Of a DNA stretch of 37,543 nucleotides, positions 8,322 to 17,702 are shown piece after piece. The stretch is taken from assembly GCA_947381415.1 (NCBI GenBank), contig CANCVB010000027.1:1-37543 (forward strand), in the 5' to 3' direction. The DNA comes from Burkholderiales bacterium (GTDB lineage: Bacteria; Pseudomonadota; Gammaproteobacteria; Burkholderiales; Burkholderiaceae_C). The notes beneath the pieces are model-generated. The model saw only the letters and a list, made by a program, of their open reading frames with translations, did not search any database and was not told the DNA's origin. The position numbers were made by a program, and so were the translations under genes. Each line of letters opens with the position of its first letter. Position 1 is the stretch's first letter.

Positions 8322-10896
8322 CGGCCTCTGCCACTTCTTTGAAACTGTCTATCTGGTCAAAGTTCATGTACTTGTAAATCTTGCTGCCATCGGCGTTGAT
8401 CACGCCCATGTCCGCCAAGTACTCGGCTTGCGTGGGGATGCGCCCGAGCTTGGAGCAAATCGCTGACAACTCGGCCGAGCCCAAATACACATTGGTGTTT
8501 TTGCCCAAACGGTTGGGGAAGTTGCGGGTGCTGGTGGACATCACAGTCGCGCCTTCTTTCACCTGCGCTTGGTTGCCCATGCACAGGCTGCAACCCGGCA
8601 TTTCCATGCGCGCACCGGCATTGCCAAACACACCGTAATGGCCTTCTTCGGTGAGTTGTTGCGCGTCCATTTTGGTTGGTGGCGCCATCCACAACTTCAC
8701 CGGAATGTCGCGCTTGCCTTCCAGCAGTTTGGAAGCCGCACGGAAGTGGCCGATGTTGGTCATGCATGAACCAATGAACACCTCGTCGATTTTGGCGCCC
8801 GCCACATCGCTCAAGGTTTTGGCGTCATCGGGGTCGTTGGGGCAGCACACGATGGGTTCTTTGATCTCATTCAGGTCGATCTCGATCACCTCGGTGTACT
8901 CGGCGTCTTTGTCAGCCTGCAAGAGTTGCGGGTTGGCCAACCATGCTTGCATGGCTTGGATGCGGCGGCCAATGGTGCGGGCGTCTGCATAGCCTTGGGC
9001 GATCATGTTCTTCAACAACACGATGTTGCTGTTGATGTATTCGATGATGGGCTCTTTGTTCAGATGCACCGTACAACCCGCTGCACTGCGCTCGGCAGAG
9101 GCGTCGGACAATTCAAAGGCTTGCTCCACCTTCAAATCGGGCAGGCCTTCGATTTCCAAAATGCGGCCAGAGAAAATATTTTTCTTGCCTTTTTTCTCGA
9201 CGGTGAGCAAACCCTTTTTGATCGCATACAGCGGAATGGCGTGCACCAAATCGCGCAAGGTCACACCGGGTTGCATTTGGCCTTTAAAGCGAACCAACAC
9301 GCTTTCAGGCATGTCCAAAGGCATCACGCCCGTGGCTGCGGCAAATGCCACCAATCCCGATCCGGCAGGAAAGCTGATGCCCACGGGGAAGCGGGTGTGG
9401 CTGTCGCCACCCGTGCCCACCGTGTCGGGCAACAACATGCGGTTGAGCCAAGAGTGAATGATGCCGTCACCGGGCTTCAAGCTGATGCCGCCGCGGTTGC
9501 TGATGAACTCCGGCAATTCATGGTGCATCTTCACGTCCACGGGCTTGGGATAGGCAGCGGTGTGGCAGAACGATTGCATCACCAAATCGGCGCTGAAACC
9601 CAAACACGCCAGGTCTTTCAACTCGTCGCGGGTCATGGGGCCTGTGGTGTCTTGTGAACCCACCGAGGTCATGCGGGGTTCACAGTAAGTGCCAGGCAAC
9701 ACGCCCTGCCCTTCAGGCAAACCGCAGGCGCGGCCCACCATTTTTTGGGCCAGTGTGAAACCTTTGCCGTGACCTTGTGGCACTGCGGGCAAACGGAACA
9801 AAGTGGATGCAGGCAAACCCAAAGCTTCTCGGGCTTTGGCCGTCAGGCCGCGACCGATGATCAAAGGAATGCGGCCACCGGCACGCACCTCGTCAAACAA
9901 CACATCGCTTTTGACGGTGAAGCTGGCGATTTCTTTGCCGTCTTTGAACGCCTTGCCTTCATAGGGGCGCAGCTCAACCACGTCGCCCATGTTCATTTGG
10001 CTCACATCCAACTCAATGGGCAAGGCACCGGCGTCTTCCATGGTGTTGTAAAAAATCGGGGCGATTTTGCTGCCCAAACACACACCCCCAAAACGCTTGT
10101 TGGGCACAAACGGAATGTCTTCTCCGGTGAACCACAACACGCTGTTGGTGGCCGATTTGCGGCTCGAGCCTGTGCCCACCACATCGCCCACATAGGCCAC
10201 CAAGTGGCCACGGGCGCGCAGGTCTTCAATGAACTTGATCGGGCCGCGTTTACCGTCTTCTTCAGGGGTGATGCCCTCGCGCTTGTTTTTCAACATGGCC
10301 AAGGCGTGCAAAGGAATGTCTGGACGGCTCCACGCATCGGGTGCGGGCGACAAATCGTCGGTGTTGGTTTCACCCGTGACTTTCAGCACCGACAGCGTGA
10401 TGCTGTGGGGCACCTCGGGGCGGCTGGTGAACCACTCGGCATCGGCCCACGATTGGACCACCGCCTTGGCCAAGGCGTTGCCCTTGTCGGCCTTTTCCTT
10501 GACGTCGTGGAATTGGTCAAACATCAACAGGGTTTTCTTCAAGCCTTCGGCGGCAATGGGTGCGCAAGCTTTGTTGTCGAGCAAATCGATCAGGGGCGTG
10601 AGGTTGTAGCCACCCAGCATGGTGCCCAGCAACTCCGTGGCTTTTTCCGGGCTGAGCAAAGCGCATTTTTCAGTGCCATGGGCCACAGCGGCCAAATAAC
10701 TGGCCTTGACCTTGGCTGCATCGTCCACACCGGCGGGCACGCGGTGGGTGATGAGGTCGACCAAGGTGGCTTCTTCACCCTTGGGCGGATTTTTCAACAA
10801 CTCAATGAGTTCGCCAGTTTGCTTGGCGCTCAATGGCAGGGGGGGAATGCCCAAAGCAGCGCGTTCGGCCACATGGTCACGGTAGGTTTTCAACAT
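8311..10896 (-). CDS. acnB: Aconitate hydratase B (also 2-methylisocitrate dehydratase)
   Basis: Interconverts citrate and isocitrate through cis-aconitate in the TCA cycle, using a [4Fe-4S] cluster; AcnB proteins can also act on 2-methylisocitrate. The 861 residues match the AcnB type, with the N-terminal HEAT-like domain ([20 protein letters not shown]), then the swivelling domain ([18 protein letters not shown]), then the catalytic core. The cluster ligands lie in [13 protein letters not shown] and in [11 protein letters not shown]. Shine-Dalgarno TGGAG precedes the ATG. It is the last gene of a leftward unit starting with mdh, 18 bases after the MliC-like gene. Its 3' end overlaps allA by 11 bases. 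Confidence 0.97.
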   Translation of the reverse strand: MLKTYRDHVAERAALGIPPLPLSAKQTGELIELLKNPPKGEEATLVDLITHRVPAGVDDAAKVKASYLAAVAHGTEKCALLSPEKATELLGTMLGGYNLTPLIDLLDNKACAPIAAEGLKKTLLMFDQFHDVKEKADKGNALAKAVVQSWADAEWFTSRPEVPHSITLSVLKVTGETNTDDLSPAPDAWSRPDIPLHALAMLKNKREGITPEEDGKRGPIKFIEDLRARGHLVAYVGDVVGTGSSRKSATNSVLWFTGEDIPFVPNKRFGGVCLGSKIAPIFYNTMEDAGALPIELDVSQMNMGDVVELRPYEGKAFKDGKEIASFTVKSDVLFDEVRAGGRIPLIIGRGLTAKAREALGLPASTLFRLPAVPQGHGKGFTLAQKMVGRACGLPEGQGVLPGTYCEPRMTSVGSQDTTGPMTRDELKDLACLGFSADLVMQSFCHTAAYPKPVDVKMHHELPEFISNRGGISLKPGDGIIHSWLNRMLLPDTVGTGGDSHTRFPVGISFPAGSGLVAFAAATGVMPLDMPESVLVRFKGQMQPGVTLRDLVHAIPLYAIKKGLLTVEKKGKKNIFSGRILEIEGLPDLKVEQAFELSDASAERSAAGCTVHLNKEPIIEYINSNIVLLKNMIAQGYADARTIGRRIQAMQAWLANPQLLQADKDAEYTEVIEIDLNEIKEPIVCCPNDPDDAKTLSDVAGAKIDEVFIGSCMTNIGHFRAASKLLEGKRDIPVKLWMAPPTKMDAQQLTEEGHYGVFGNAGARMEMPGCSLCMGNQAQVKEGATVMSTSTRNFPNRLGKNTNVYLGSAELSAICSKLGRIPTQAEYLADMGVINADGSKIYKYMNFDQIDSFKEVAEAVKA

Positions 10897-10914
10897 CTCA
10901 AGCTCCAGAAAAAA

Positions 10915-11352
10915 TTAACGGTCATTCGAATTGGCTTCTAGCAAATCAACACGGCCAGAAGCAGGCATTTGTTGGGCTGCGGTTTTTTGCGCAGGGCTTT
11001 GGCACTCGTCAGCCAATCGCTTAGAGCGGCGCGAATCCATCAGCATGGATTTCTCCAAGGTTTGAATCCAGACCACGCCAGTGCTGTCGTCTTCCAGCCT
11101 TACCGCGCCTGAAGCTGTGACAACAGGTGCCATTCGGTAAATGCTTTTGTTCATTTTCAAAACAAATCGGCCAGGCAGGGCAGTATCGGGCCACAACATG
11201 ATCGTCTGACGTCCTTCACACACAAGTGCACCGGCATGCACTTTGGCGGCAATGGCCAGCGCTTCGCTGGACACCTCTTGGGCTGCTGTTGGGGCGCACA
11301 GCAGAGTCACCGACAAGCCCAACGATGCTGTGGCTGAAAAAAGATGTCTCAT
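10915..11352 (-). CDS. Secreted MliC-like protein (possible lysozyme-inhibitor fold), function uncertain
   Basis: A 145-residue protein with a clear signal peptide: basic start MRHLF, hydrophobic core ASLGLSVTLLCA and a likely cleavage site near PTAAQ (residues 21-25), so it should be periplasmic. The mature part has only two cysteines outside the signal (C45 in ALVCEG and C117 in DECQ), and the strings VTASGAVRLEDD and GVVWIQTLEKSMLM resemble the 'SGA+Y ... W.KG.EA.L ... C' pattern of MliC/PliC lysozyme inhibitors. That relation is my reading of the pattern, not a search result. Shine-Dalgarno AAAGGGG is strong. It sits between the CoA-ester lyase and acnB in a TCA operon, an odd place for an envelope protein. 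Confidence 0.6.
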   Translation of the reverse strand: MRHLFSATASLGLSVTLLCAPTAAQEVSSEALAIAAKVHAGALVCEGRQTIMLWPDTALPGRFVLKMNKSIYRMAPVVTASGAVRLEDDSTGVVWIQTLEKSMLMDSRRSKRLADECQSPAQKTAAQQMPASGRVDLLEANSNDR

Positions 11353-11367
11353 AACGCGCCCCTTTGT

Positions 11368-12348
11368 TCATGGTTGGAAATACCCCAAAGCATGCGCGGG
11401 CAAAACTTGCCCCGTCGCATGTGCTCTTTCTAACACGGACCAAAAAAAACGGTAACTCGCGCGGTCATGCAATTGACCGCCATGTTGTATGGGAGCCCAG
11501 TCAGCTTCGATGGCAGCTTGCAAAATGTCAGCGGCTTGCTCCACCGCGTCAGCCGCCGGTGCAAAAGCCGCCAGCACAGGGCGCACTTGGCTGGGGTGAA
11601 TGCTCCACATGCGGGTAAAACCCAGCTCTTGGCAGGCGCGTTGTGCCGCGGTTTGCAATGCATGCGCATCATTGAATTCGGTCACCACACAGTGCGAAGG
11701 TGTTTTACCGTGCGCATGGCACGCACTGGCGATAGCCAATTTGGCACGAACCACCAAGGGGTGACTGAACTGTCCGGCCACGCCCATGGCAGAGGCAGGA
11801 ATTGCGCCACCATGGGCGGACACAAAATCCATCAAACCAAAACTCAATGAGGCCACACGGGGATGTGCCGCAATGCCAAAAGCATTGTGCACAGCCAAAG
11901 GCGATTCAATCAAGGCATGCAAAGGCAGATGCGCACCGCCAGCGGCGTCAATGGCTTGCTGGGCTCGCGCAATATCTGCCACCGACTCCACCTTGGGCAA
12001 CATGATGTGACACCAACGCGAATGTGCTTGGCCGACCAAGATGGCAATGTCTTGCTCAAAAGCAGGATGGTCAACAGGATGAACGCGAACGGCCACGCGT
12101 GCTTGGGAGGAGGCGCCGTTAGCCAAATCGGCCACCAATTCAGCGTGGCCTCGCTCACCGCCCACCGGTGCACCGTCCTCGCAATCGAGGGTGACATCCA
12201 TCACACCGACACCGAACTCTTGATGCAATTCGTCTTGCAACTGCAGACTTTTGCGCATCCGCACTTCAACGCCGCTGTAATGGTCACACACAGGCAACAC
12301 CTTTGCTGCGGCTTGCGCACCTAGCAAGACGTTGCGCGGGTGTGTCAT
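11368..12348 (-). CDS. HpcH/HpaI aldolase family CoA-ester lyase (CitE-like)
   Basis: TIM-barrel lyase of the CitE/malyl-CoA lyase group, which cleaves or forms beta-hydroxyacyl-CoA esters such as malyl-CoA or citramalyl-CoA with a divalent metal. Visible motifs are [10 protein letters not shown] (near 50), HIMLPKVES (near 130), [15 protein letters not shown] with the metal-binding glutamate, [13 protein letters not shown] with the metal-binding aspartate, and [11 protein letters not shown] at the end. I use the ATG at 12348 (326 residues) because [11 protein letters not shown] fits the family start. A TTG at 12369 directly after the mdh stop would add seven residues. Lone CitE-like proteins without CitD and CitF are not citrate lyase; the true substrate cannot be told from sequence. 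Confidence 0.85.
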   Translation of the reverse strand: MTHPRNVLLGAQAAAKVLPVCDHYSGVEVRMRKSLQLQDELHQEFGVGVMDVTLDCEDGAPVGGERGHAELVADLANGASSQARVAVRVHPVDHPAFEQDIAILVGQAHSRWCHIMLPKVESVADIARAQQAIDAAGGAHLPLHALIESPLAVHNAFGIAAHPRVASLSFGLMDFVSAHGGAIPASAMGVAGQFSHPLVVRAKLAIASACHAHGKTPSHCVVTEFNDAHALQTAAQRACQELGFTRMWSIHPSQVRPVLAAFAPAADAVEQAADILQAAIEADWAPIQHGGQLHDRASYRFFWSVLERAHATGQVLPAHALGYFQP

Positions 12349-12369
12349 GTCGGGCAGCGCCAACGCCAA

Positions 12370-13356
12370 TTACAGCAAATGGGCCACGCCGGCTTGCTCG
12401 TCGGTCAGCTCTTTCAGGGTTTTATCAATGCATGTTTGGCTGAATGCATCGATGGCCAAACCTTCGACCACGGTGTACTCGCCGTTGTGGCAAGTCACCG
12501 GGAAACCGAACATCACATCCTTGGGAATGCCATACCAGCCTTGTGAGGGGATGCCCATGGTGACCCATTGGCCGTTGGTACCCAGCGCCCAATCACGCAT
12601 ATGGTCAATCGCAGCGTTGGCCGCAGAAGCAGCGGAGGACAGACCACGCGCCTCGATGATGGCTGCACCACGTTTGCCAACGGTGGGCAAAAACACCGTT
12701 TCATTCCATACATGGTCATTGATCATGTCCTTGACGGATGCGCCATCAATGGTGGCGAAGCGGTAATCGGCATACATGGTGGGTGAATGGTTGCCCCACA
12801 CGCAAAGTTTGTGGATGCTGGCCACGGGTTTGCCTGTTTTGGCGGCAATCTGGCTCAAGGCACGGTTATGGTCCAAGCGCAGCATGGCGGTGAAATTGCC
12901 AGGTTTTAAGTCGGGCGCTGATTTCATGGCGATATAGGCGTTGGTGTTGGCAGGGTTGCCCACCACCAGCACTTTCACATGGCGTGAGGCCACTGCATTC
13001 AAAGCTTTGCCTTGTGCAGTGAAGATGGCGCCATTGATAGCCAACAGTTCAGCACGCTCCATGCCGGGGCCGCGCGGACGCGAGCCCACCAAAAGCGCGT
13101 AATCGGTGTCTTTGAAAGCCGTCATAGGGTCTGCGTGGGCCTCCATACCGGCCAACAGGGGAAATGCACAGTCTTCCAGCTCCATCATCACGCCTTTGAG
13201 GGCTTTTTGGGCTTTTTCGTCAGGAATTTCAAGCAGTTGCAAGATCACAGGCTGATCTTTGCCCAGCATTTCGCCAGACGCAATACGGAATAACAGGGCG
13301 TAGCCAATTTGGCCGGCTGCACCAGTGACGGCGACGCGTACAGGTTTTTTACTCAT
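12370..13356 (-). CDS. mdh: Malate dehydrogenase (NAD)
   Basis: Oxidises malate to oxaloacetate in the TCA cycle. The 328-residue protein is the cytosolic-type bacterial malate dehydrogenase common in Burkholderiales. It has the NAD-binding loop [16 protein letters not shown] (8-23), the substrate-binding mobile loop [11 protein letters not shown] (near 90), the catalytic aspartate-histidine pair in LRLDHNRAL and [10 protein letters not shown], and [10 protein letters not shown]. Shine-Dalgarno CGGAG precedes the ATG. It is the first gene of the leftward unit mdh, CoA-ester lyase, MliC-like and acnB, and it diverges from gntR across 132 bases that hold likely operator sequence. Confidence 0.97.
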   Translation of the reverse strand: MSKKPVRVAVTGAAGQIGYALLFRIASGEMLGKDQPVILQLLEIPDEKAQKALKGVMMELEDCAFPLLAGMEAHADPMTAFKDTDYALLVGSRPRGPGMERAELLAINGAIFTAQGKALNAVASRHVKVLVVGNPANTNAYIAMKSAPDLKPGNFTAMLRLDHNRALSQIAAKTGKPVASIHKLCVWGNHSPTMYADYRFATIDGASVKDMINDHVWNETVFLPTVGKRGAAIIEARGLSSAASAANAAIDHMRDWALGTNGQWVTMGIPSQGWYGIPKDVMFGFPVTCHNGEYTVVEGLAIDAFSQTCIDKTLKELTDEQAGVAHLL

Positions 13357-13412
13357 GACAATCTCCGAGGTAAATAAAACAAAACTATAAAAAATTCAAT
13401 CTGACAAACTTC

Positions 13413-13440
13413 AAGACATGTGTCTTATAGAAGATATGAT
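13413..13440. promoter_or_regulatory. Operator-like inverted repeats and gntR -10 in the mdh/gntR divergent region
   Basis: AAGACA (13413-13418) and TGTCTT (13421-13426) form a perfect six-base inverted repeat around TG. A second imperfect dyad TCTT-ATAG-AAGA spans 13423-13434. TATGAT (13435-13440) is a good -10 for gntR, so the dyads cover its -35 region. On the minus strand TTGAAG, with TTTATA 17 bases on, could drive mdh from the same spot. A GntR/HutC dimer binding here would control both units; this is inference. Confidence 0.45.
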
Positions 13441-13488
13441 AGCGGCAAGACTCCCTGAAATACCTTACACGCGTTTTCCAAGCCCACC

Positions 13489-14262
13489 ATGACCTCTGAA
13501 ACCAGCCTCGCCTCGTCCGCCTCATCGGTTGGAAATGCGCCTGCCTTCAGTCCACTTTATCAGCAGATCAAGGGCTTGGTCTTGCAAAGTTTGCAAAGCG
13601 GTGAATGGAAACCCGGCGAGACCATTCCCAGTGAATTCGAATTGGCGGCCCGCTACAAAGTCAGTCAGGGCACGGTGCGCAAGGCCATTGATGAACTGGC
13701 GCAAGACCATCTTTTGATACGTCGCCAAGGCAAAGGCACCTTTGTCGCCACCCATGCAGAACAACAGGTCCAGTACCGTTTTTTGAAACTCAAACCCGAC
13801 CATGGCGACCTCAACAGCCAAGGGCCCGCACAACGCTTGATCATCGATTGCAAACGCACCCGCGCCAACAGCGAAGTCGCCAAAGCCCTGCGACTGCGCG
13901 GCGGAGAAGCGGTGTTGCAACTGCGACGGGTGTTGTCTTTTGACGGGCTACCGACCATTTTGGAAGAGATTTGGCTGCCAGGCGGCCCCTTCAAAGGCTT
14001 AACCGCCGAGCGCTTAAGTGCCGACCAAGGCCCCATGTATGCCTTGTTTGAAACCGAATTTGGCATTCGCATGGTGCGCGCCCAAGAGCGTTTAAGAGCG
14101 GTCAATCCCAGCGATGAGGAAGCCCAACTTTTGCAGTTGAAAAGCCCCATGCCCTTGCTGAGTGTGGAGCGTCTGGCTTTCACTTACCACGACACACCCA
14201 TGGAGTGGCGGCGTGGTCTGTACCGAACGGATACCCACTATTACGACAATGAATTGAACTGA
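13489..14262 (+). CDS. GntR-family transcriptional regulator, HutC subfamily
   Basis: A 257-residue regulator. The winged helix-turn-helix occupies about residues 20-87: PLYQQIKGLVLQSLQSG, then PGETIPSEFELAARYKVSQG, TVRKAIDELAQDHLL and the wing RRQGKGTFVA. The UTRA effector domain follows (about 105-252), ending in the usual 'RL.FTYHDTPMEWRRGLYRTD' style block. The first 20 residues are a low-complexity Ser/Ala tail. The effector cannot be predicted. It stands between the divergent mdh-acnB and sdh-gltA units, so it probably controls TCA genes, perhaps in answer to a dicarboxylate or CoA ester, and itself through the dyad upstream of it. Confidence 0.9.
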   Translation: MTSETSLASSASSVGNAPAFSPLYQQIKGLVLQSLQSGEWKPGETIPSEFELAARYKVSQGTVRKAIDELAQDHLLIRRQGKGTFVATHAEQQVQYRFLKLKPDHGDLNSQGPAQRLIIDCKRTRANSEVAKALRLRGGEAVLQLRRVLSFDGLPTILEEIWLPGGPFKGLTAERLSADQGPMYALFETEFGIRMVRAQERLRAVNPSDEEAQLLQLKSPMPLLSVERLAFTYHDTPMEWRRGLYRTDTHYYDNELN

Positions 14263-14308
14263 ATCCCCCTTGTCAGCCTTTGTTGGCATTCATTTTTGTG
14301 CATTGCAA

Positions 14309-14314
14309 TAGAAT
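14309..14314 (+). promoter_or_regulatory. Candidate -10 element of the sdh-gltA operon
   Basis: TAGAAT lies 74 bases before the sdhC ATG, in the 126-base gap after gntR. A fair -35, TTGGCA (14283-14288), is spaced 20 bases away, longer than ideal; a second -10 reading, TGCAAT (14304-14309), would give 15. The gntR operator dyad is not repeated here. No intrinsic terminator for gntR is visible, so readthrough is also possible. Confidence 0.4.
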
Positions 14315-14388
14315 GAAAAAAACACTGAACCCAGATCCTCTTTTCTCCATGCTTGAAGCTCATTCGCCAAAGCAAGAAAGTTCACCGT

Positions 14389-14820
14389 ATGACAGAACCC
14401 GTGCACAACAGGCCTGAATTTCGCAATATCAACGCTTTTGCGGATTTGCCTTCTTACCGTCTACCTGCTGCAGGATGGGTATCCATCTTGCACCGCATCA
14501 GTGGCGCCCTGATGTTTTTGCTGTTGCCATTCATCATTTGGTTGTTTGACAAATCCGTGTCCTCCGAGTTTTCTTTTGCCAAATTCAAAGCGGCTTTCAA
14601 CATCGGTGTGGGCATCTACCCCGCTTGGTTCATCAGTCTGGTGACTTTGGCCTTGGTGTGGGCCTACCTGCACCACTTGATTGCGGGTTTGCGTCATTTG
14701 TACATGGACGCCACCCACAGCGTCGACAAAGCTTTCAGCCATCGCAGCGCGGTGTTCACCTTGGCGTTGAGCTTGGGCTTGACAGTGCTGTTGGGTGCCA
14801 AGTTGTTTGGCGTTTATTGA
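14389..14820 (+). CDS. sdhC: Succinate dehydrogenase cytochrome b556 subunit
   Basis: Membrane anchor of complex II, carrying heme b and helping to form the quinone site. From the ATG at 14389 the protein is 143 residues; a TTG at 14353 is possible but would add a non-conserved tail. RPEFRNINAFADLPSYRLP leads into the family signature AGWVSILHRISGALMFLLLP (about 27-46). Three membrane helices are evident (about 34-55, 77-103 and 115-140), and HHLIAGLRHLYMDATHS holds the heme-ligand histidine. First gene of sdhCDAB-sdhE-gltA, with sdhD 17 bases on. Confidence 0.93.
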   Translation: MTEPVHNRPEFRNINAFADLPSYRLPAAGWVSILHRISGALMFLLLPFIIWLFDKSVSSEFSFAKFKAAFNIGVGIYPAWFISLVTLALVWAYLHHLIAGLRHLYMDATHSVDKAFSHRSAVFTLALSLGLTVLLGAKLFGVY

Positions 14821-14837
14821 TTTCAGGAAGATTCACC

Positions 14838-15203
14838 ATGACAGACTCGATTGGTTCAAAGCGTTTGGTGGTCGGCGCCCATTACGGCTTGCGTGACTGG
14901 CTGGCGCAACGCATCACTGCCACCTTGATGGCCTTGTTCACCTTGCTGGTGCTGTTGCAGCTGATTTTTTCACGTGGCCCCATTGGCTATGACCTTTGGG
15001 CCGGCATATTCAGCCCCCAATGGATGCGCGCCCTGACATTCACAGTGATTCTGGCTCTGACCTACCACGTGTGGGTGGGTATGCGCGACATTTGGATGGA
15101 CTACATCAAACCCGTGGGTATTCGCCTGGGTTTGCAAATTTTCACCATTGTTTGGTTGCTGTCTTGCATGGGCTGGGCAGTTCAGGTTCTTTGGAGACTT
15201 TGA
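14838..15203 (+). CDS. sdhD: Succinate dehydrogenase hydrophobic membrane anchor subunit
   Basis: Second membrane anchor of complex II. Start chosen at the ATG after AGGAAG, giving 121 residues beginning MTDSIGSKRLVVGAHYGLRDW; the frame is open further upstream but only inside sdhC. Three hydrophobic helices lie at about 24-44, 58-80 and 95-118. The block LTYHVWVGMRDIWMDYIKP carries the conserved histidine and the aspartate-tyrosine pair of the heme/quinone side. The stop is three bases before sdhA. Sequence conservation in this subunit is low across bacteria, but position and topology make the call firm. Confidence 0.92.
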   Translation: MTDSIGSKRLVVGAHYGLRDWLAQRITATLMALFTLLVLLQLIFSRGPIGYDLWAGIFSPQWMRALTFTVILALTYHVWVGMRDIWMDYIKPVGIRLGLQIFTIVWLLSCMGWAVQVLWRL

Positions 15204-15206
15204 TTG

Positions 15207-17000
15207 ATGACACGCTCTTCTCTTCCCCGTCGCCGCTTTGATGTGGTCATTGTCGGTGCTGGCGGCTCGGGCATGCGCGCTTCGCTGCAACTGTCTCGCG
15301 CTGGCTTGAATGTGGCCGTACTCTCCAAGGTCTTTCCCACCCGCTCTCACACCGTCGCCGCCCAAGGCGGCATTGGTGCATCGCTGGGCAATATGTCGGA
15401 AGACAACTGGCATTTCCATTTTTATGACACCGTCAAAGGCTCTGACTGGTTGGGTGACCAAGATGCCATCGAATACATGTGCCGTGAAGCCCCCAAAGTG
15501 GTTTACGAGTTAGAGCACATGGGTATGCCGTTTGATCGCAATGCCGACGGCACGATTTACCAACGCCCCTTTGGCGGCCACACCGCCAACTATGGCGAGA
15601 AATCGGTACAACGTGCCTGTGCAGCTGCAGACCGTACCGGCCACGCCATGTTGCACACGCTTTACCAACAAAATGTGCAATCGCACACCAACTTCTTTGT
15701 TGAATGGATGGCGCAAGACCTCATCCGTGACGCCGACGGCGATGTGGTGGGCGTGACTGCTCTGGAGATGGAAACAGGTGATGTGCACATCTTGGAAGCC
15801 AAAACCGTGCTCTTGGCTACAGGTGGCGCAGGCCGTATCTTTGCTGCATCGACCAACGCGTTCATCAACACGGGCGACGGTTTGGGCATGGCGGCTCGTG
15901 CCGGCATCCCGCTGGAAGACATGGAGTTTTGGCAATTCCACCCCACCGGTGTCGCCGGTGCAGGTGTGTTGCTGACCGAAGGTTGCCGTGGCGAAGGCGC
16001 GATTTTGCTCAACAGCAACGGCGAGCGCTTCATGGAGCGTTATGCGCCCACGCTGAAAGACCTGGCACCACGCGACTTTGTCTCCCGCTGCATGGACCAA
16101 GAGATCAAAGAGGGACGCGGCTGCGGCCCCAACAAAGACTATGTGCATTTGAAACTCGACCACCTCGGTGCCGAGACCATCATGAAGCGCTTGCCCTCTG
16201 TTTACGAGATTGGCCACAACTTCGCCAACGTGGACATCACCAAAGAGCCCATTCCCGTGGTGCCTACCATCCATTACCAAATGGGCGGCATCCCCACCAA
16301 CATCCATGGCCAAGTGGTGACACAAACCGCCAACGACCATAACGCGGTGGTCAATGGTTTGTATGCAGTAGGCGAATGTTCTTGCGTGTCAGTGCATGGC
16401 GCCAACCGCTTGGGCACCAACTCTTTGCTCGACCTGTTGGTGTTTGGCAAAGCAGCTGGCAACCACATCGTCGAGTTCCACCAAAAGAACAAAACCCACA
16501 AACCCCTGCCAGCAGACGCCGCTGATCGCACGCTGGCACGTTTGGCTCGCTTGCAAAACGCCACCAGTGGTGAGTATGCACAAGATGTGGCCAACGATAT
16601 TCGCTCCACCATGCAACAACACGCGGGTGTGTTCCGCACACAAGCCAGTTTGGACGAAGGTGTGAGCAAAATTGCGGCTTTGCGTGAACGTGTGCAAGCC
16701 ATTGGTTTGCAAGACAAGTCGCAAATATTTAACACGGCGCGTGTTGAAGCCTTAGAAGTTGAAAATTTGATTGAATGCGCCCAAGCCACCATGGTGTCGG
16801 CCGCCGCTCGCCGTGAAAGCCGCGGCGCGCACACCGTTGACGACTACGCTGACACACCGCAACACCCCAACGGCCGCAACGATGAAGAGTGGTTAAAGCA
16901 CACCCTTTGGCACAGCGAAAGCAACAGCTTGACTTACAAGCCCGTGAAGTTGCAACCTCTGACCACCGACAGCATTCCTCCTAAAGTCAGGACTTTCTAA
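15207..17000 (+). CDS. sdhA: Succinate dehydrogenase flavoprotein subunit
   Basis: Catalytic subunit oxidising succinate to fumarate, with covalently bound FAD. From the ATG at 15207 (Shine-Dalgarno GGAG, ten bases away) it is 597 residues. The dinucleotide-binding loop VIVGAGGSGMRASL is at 15-28, the FAD-linking histidine is H48 in TRSHTVAAQGG, and the active-site strings FHPTGVAGAGVL, ERYAPTLKDLAPRD and VHGANRLGTNSLLDLLVFG are all present. The C-terminus has RRESRGAH and the final helical domain. The stop is followed directly by the sdhB ATG with no spacer. Flavinylation should depend on SdhE, encoded two genes downstream. Confidence 0.98.
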   Translation: MTRSSLPRRRFDVVIVGAGGSGMRASLQLSRAGLNVAVLSKVFPTRSHTVAAQGGIGASLGNMSEDNWHFHFYDTVKGSDWLGDQDAIEYMCREAPKVVYELEHMGMPFDRNADGTIYQRPFGGHTANYGEKSVQRACAAADRTGHAMLHTLYQQNVQSHTNFFVEWMAQDLIRDADGDVVGVTALEMETGDVHILEAKTVLLATGGAGRIFAASTNAFINTGDGLGMAARAGIPLEDMEFWQFHPTGVAGAGVLLTEGCRGEGAILLNSNGERFMERYAPTLKDLAPRDFVSRCMDQEIKEGRGCGPNKDYVHLKLDHLGAETIMKRLPSVYEIGHNFANVDITKEPIPVVPTIHYQMGGIPTNIHGQVVTQTANDHNAVVNGLYAVGECSCVSVHGANRLGTNSLLDLLVFGKAAGNHIVEFHQKNKTHKPLPADAADRTLARLARLQNATSGEYAQDVANDIRSTMQQHAGVFRTQASLDEGVSKIAALRERVQAIGLQDKSQIFNTARVEALEVENLIECAQATMVSAAARRESRGAHTVDDYADTPQHPNGRNDEEWLKHTLWHSESNSLTYKPVKLQPLTTDSIPPKVRTF

Positions 17001-17702
17001 ATGAAACGCACTTTCAAGATTTACCGCTACGACCCTGAAAAGGACGCCAAGCCCTATATGCAAACCATCGAGGTAGAGCTTGATGGCCATGAGCGGATGT
17101 TGCTTGATGCTTTGATGAAACTCAAAGCCCAAGACCCCACACTGTCTTTCCGTCGTTCTTGCCGCGAAGGCGTGTGTGGCTCTGACGCCATGAATATCAA
17201 CGGCAAAAATGGTTTGGCTTGCTTGACCAATATGCTCACCTTGCCCGGCGTGATTACCTTGAAACCACTGCCTGGCCTGCCCGTGGTGCGCGACCTGATC
17301 GTGGACATGACGCAGTTCTTCAACCAGTACAACTCCATCAAACCCTATTTGGTCAACGACAGCTTGCCGCCTGAAAAAGAACGCTTGCAGTCACCCAAGG
17401 AGCGTGAAGAATTAGATGGCTTGTATGAGTGCATTTTGTGCGCCAGTTGCTCAACCAGTTGTCCTTCATTTTGGTGGAACCCCGACAAGTTTGTCGGTCC
17501 TGCCGGCTTGTTACAAGCCTACCGTTTCATTGCTGACAGCCGAGATCAAGCCACCTCTGAACGCTTGGACAATTTGGAAGACCCCTACCGCTTGTTCCGT
17601 TGCCACACCATCATGAACTGCGTCGATGTCTGCCCCAAAGGATTGAACCCCACCAAGGCCATCGGCAAGATCAAAGAATTGATGGTGAGTCGCACGGTTT
17701 AA
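17001..17702 (+). CDS. sdhB: Succinate dehydrogenase iron-sulfur subunit
   Basis: Carries electrons from FAD to quinone. The plant-type ferredoxin domain holds the [2Fe-2S] ligands C54, C59, D62 and C74 in [19 protein letters not shown]; the third ligand is the aspartate seen in E. coli SdhB. The C-terminal domain has C144, C147, C150 and C154 ([12 protein letters not shown]) and C201, C207 and C211 ([12 protein letters not shown]) for the [4Fe-4S] and [3Fe-4S] clusters. Length 233 is typical. It abuts sdhA and sdhE with no spacer on either side, so translation is probably coupled. Confidence 0.98.
   Translation: MKRTFKIYRYDPEKDAKPYMQTIEVELDGHERMLLDALMKLKAQDPTLSFRRSCREGVCGSDAMNINGKNGLACLTNMLTLPGVITLKPLPGLPVVRDLIVDMTQFFNQYNSIKPYLVNDSLPPEKERLQSPKEREELDGLYECILCASCSTSCPSFWWNPDKFVGPAGLLQAYRFIADSRDQATSERLDNLEDPYRLFRCHTIMNCVDVCPKGLNPTKAIGKIKELMVSRTV

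Noticed and set aside
8926..10941. Two long plus-strand open frames under acnB
   Set aside because: Both are reverse-frame shadows of acnB; the acnB protein is complete and typical.
14263..14388. Second copy of the gntR operator dyad before sdhC
   Set aside because: No AAGACA/TGTCTT pair or close variant is seen; only a TAGAAT -10 candidate and a loose CATTC/GAATG pair.
14349..14417. Possible 22-codon upstream frame overlapping the sdhC start
   Set aside because: No Shine-Dalgarno, no notable composition, and overlap with a clear gene; most likely chance.
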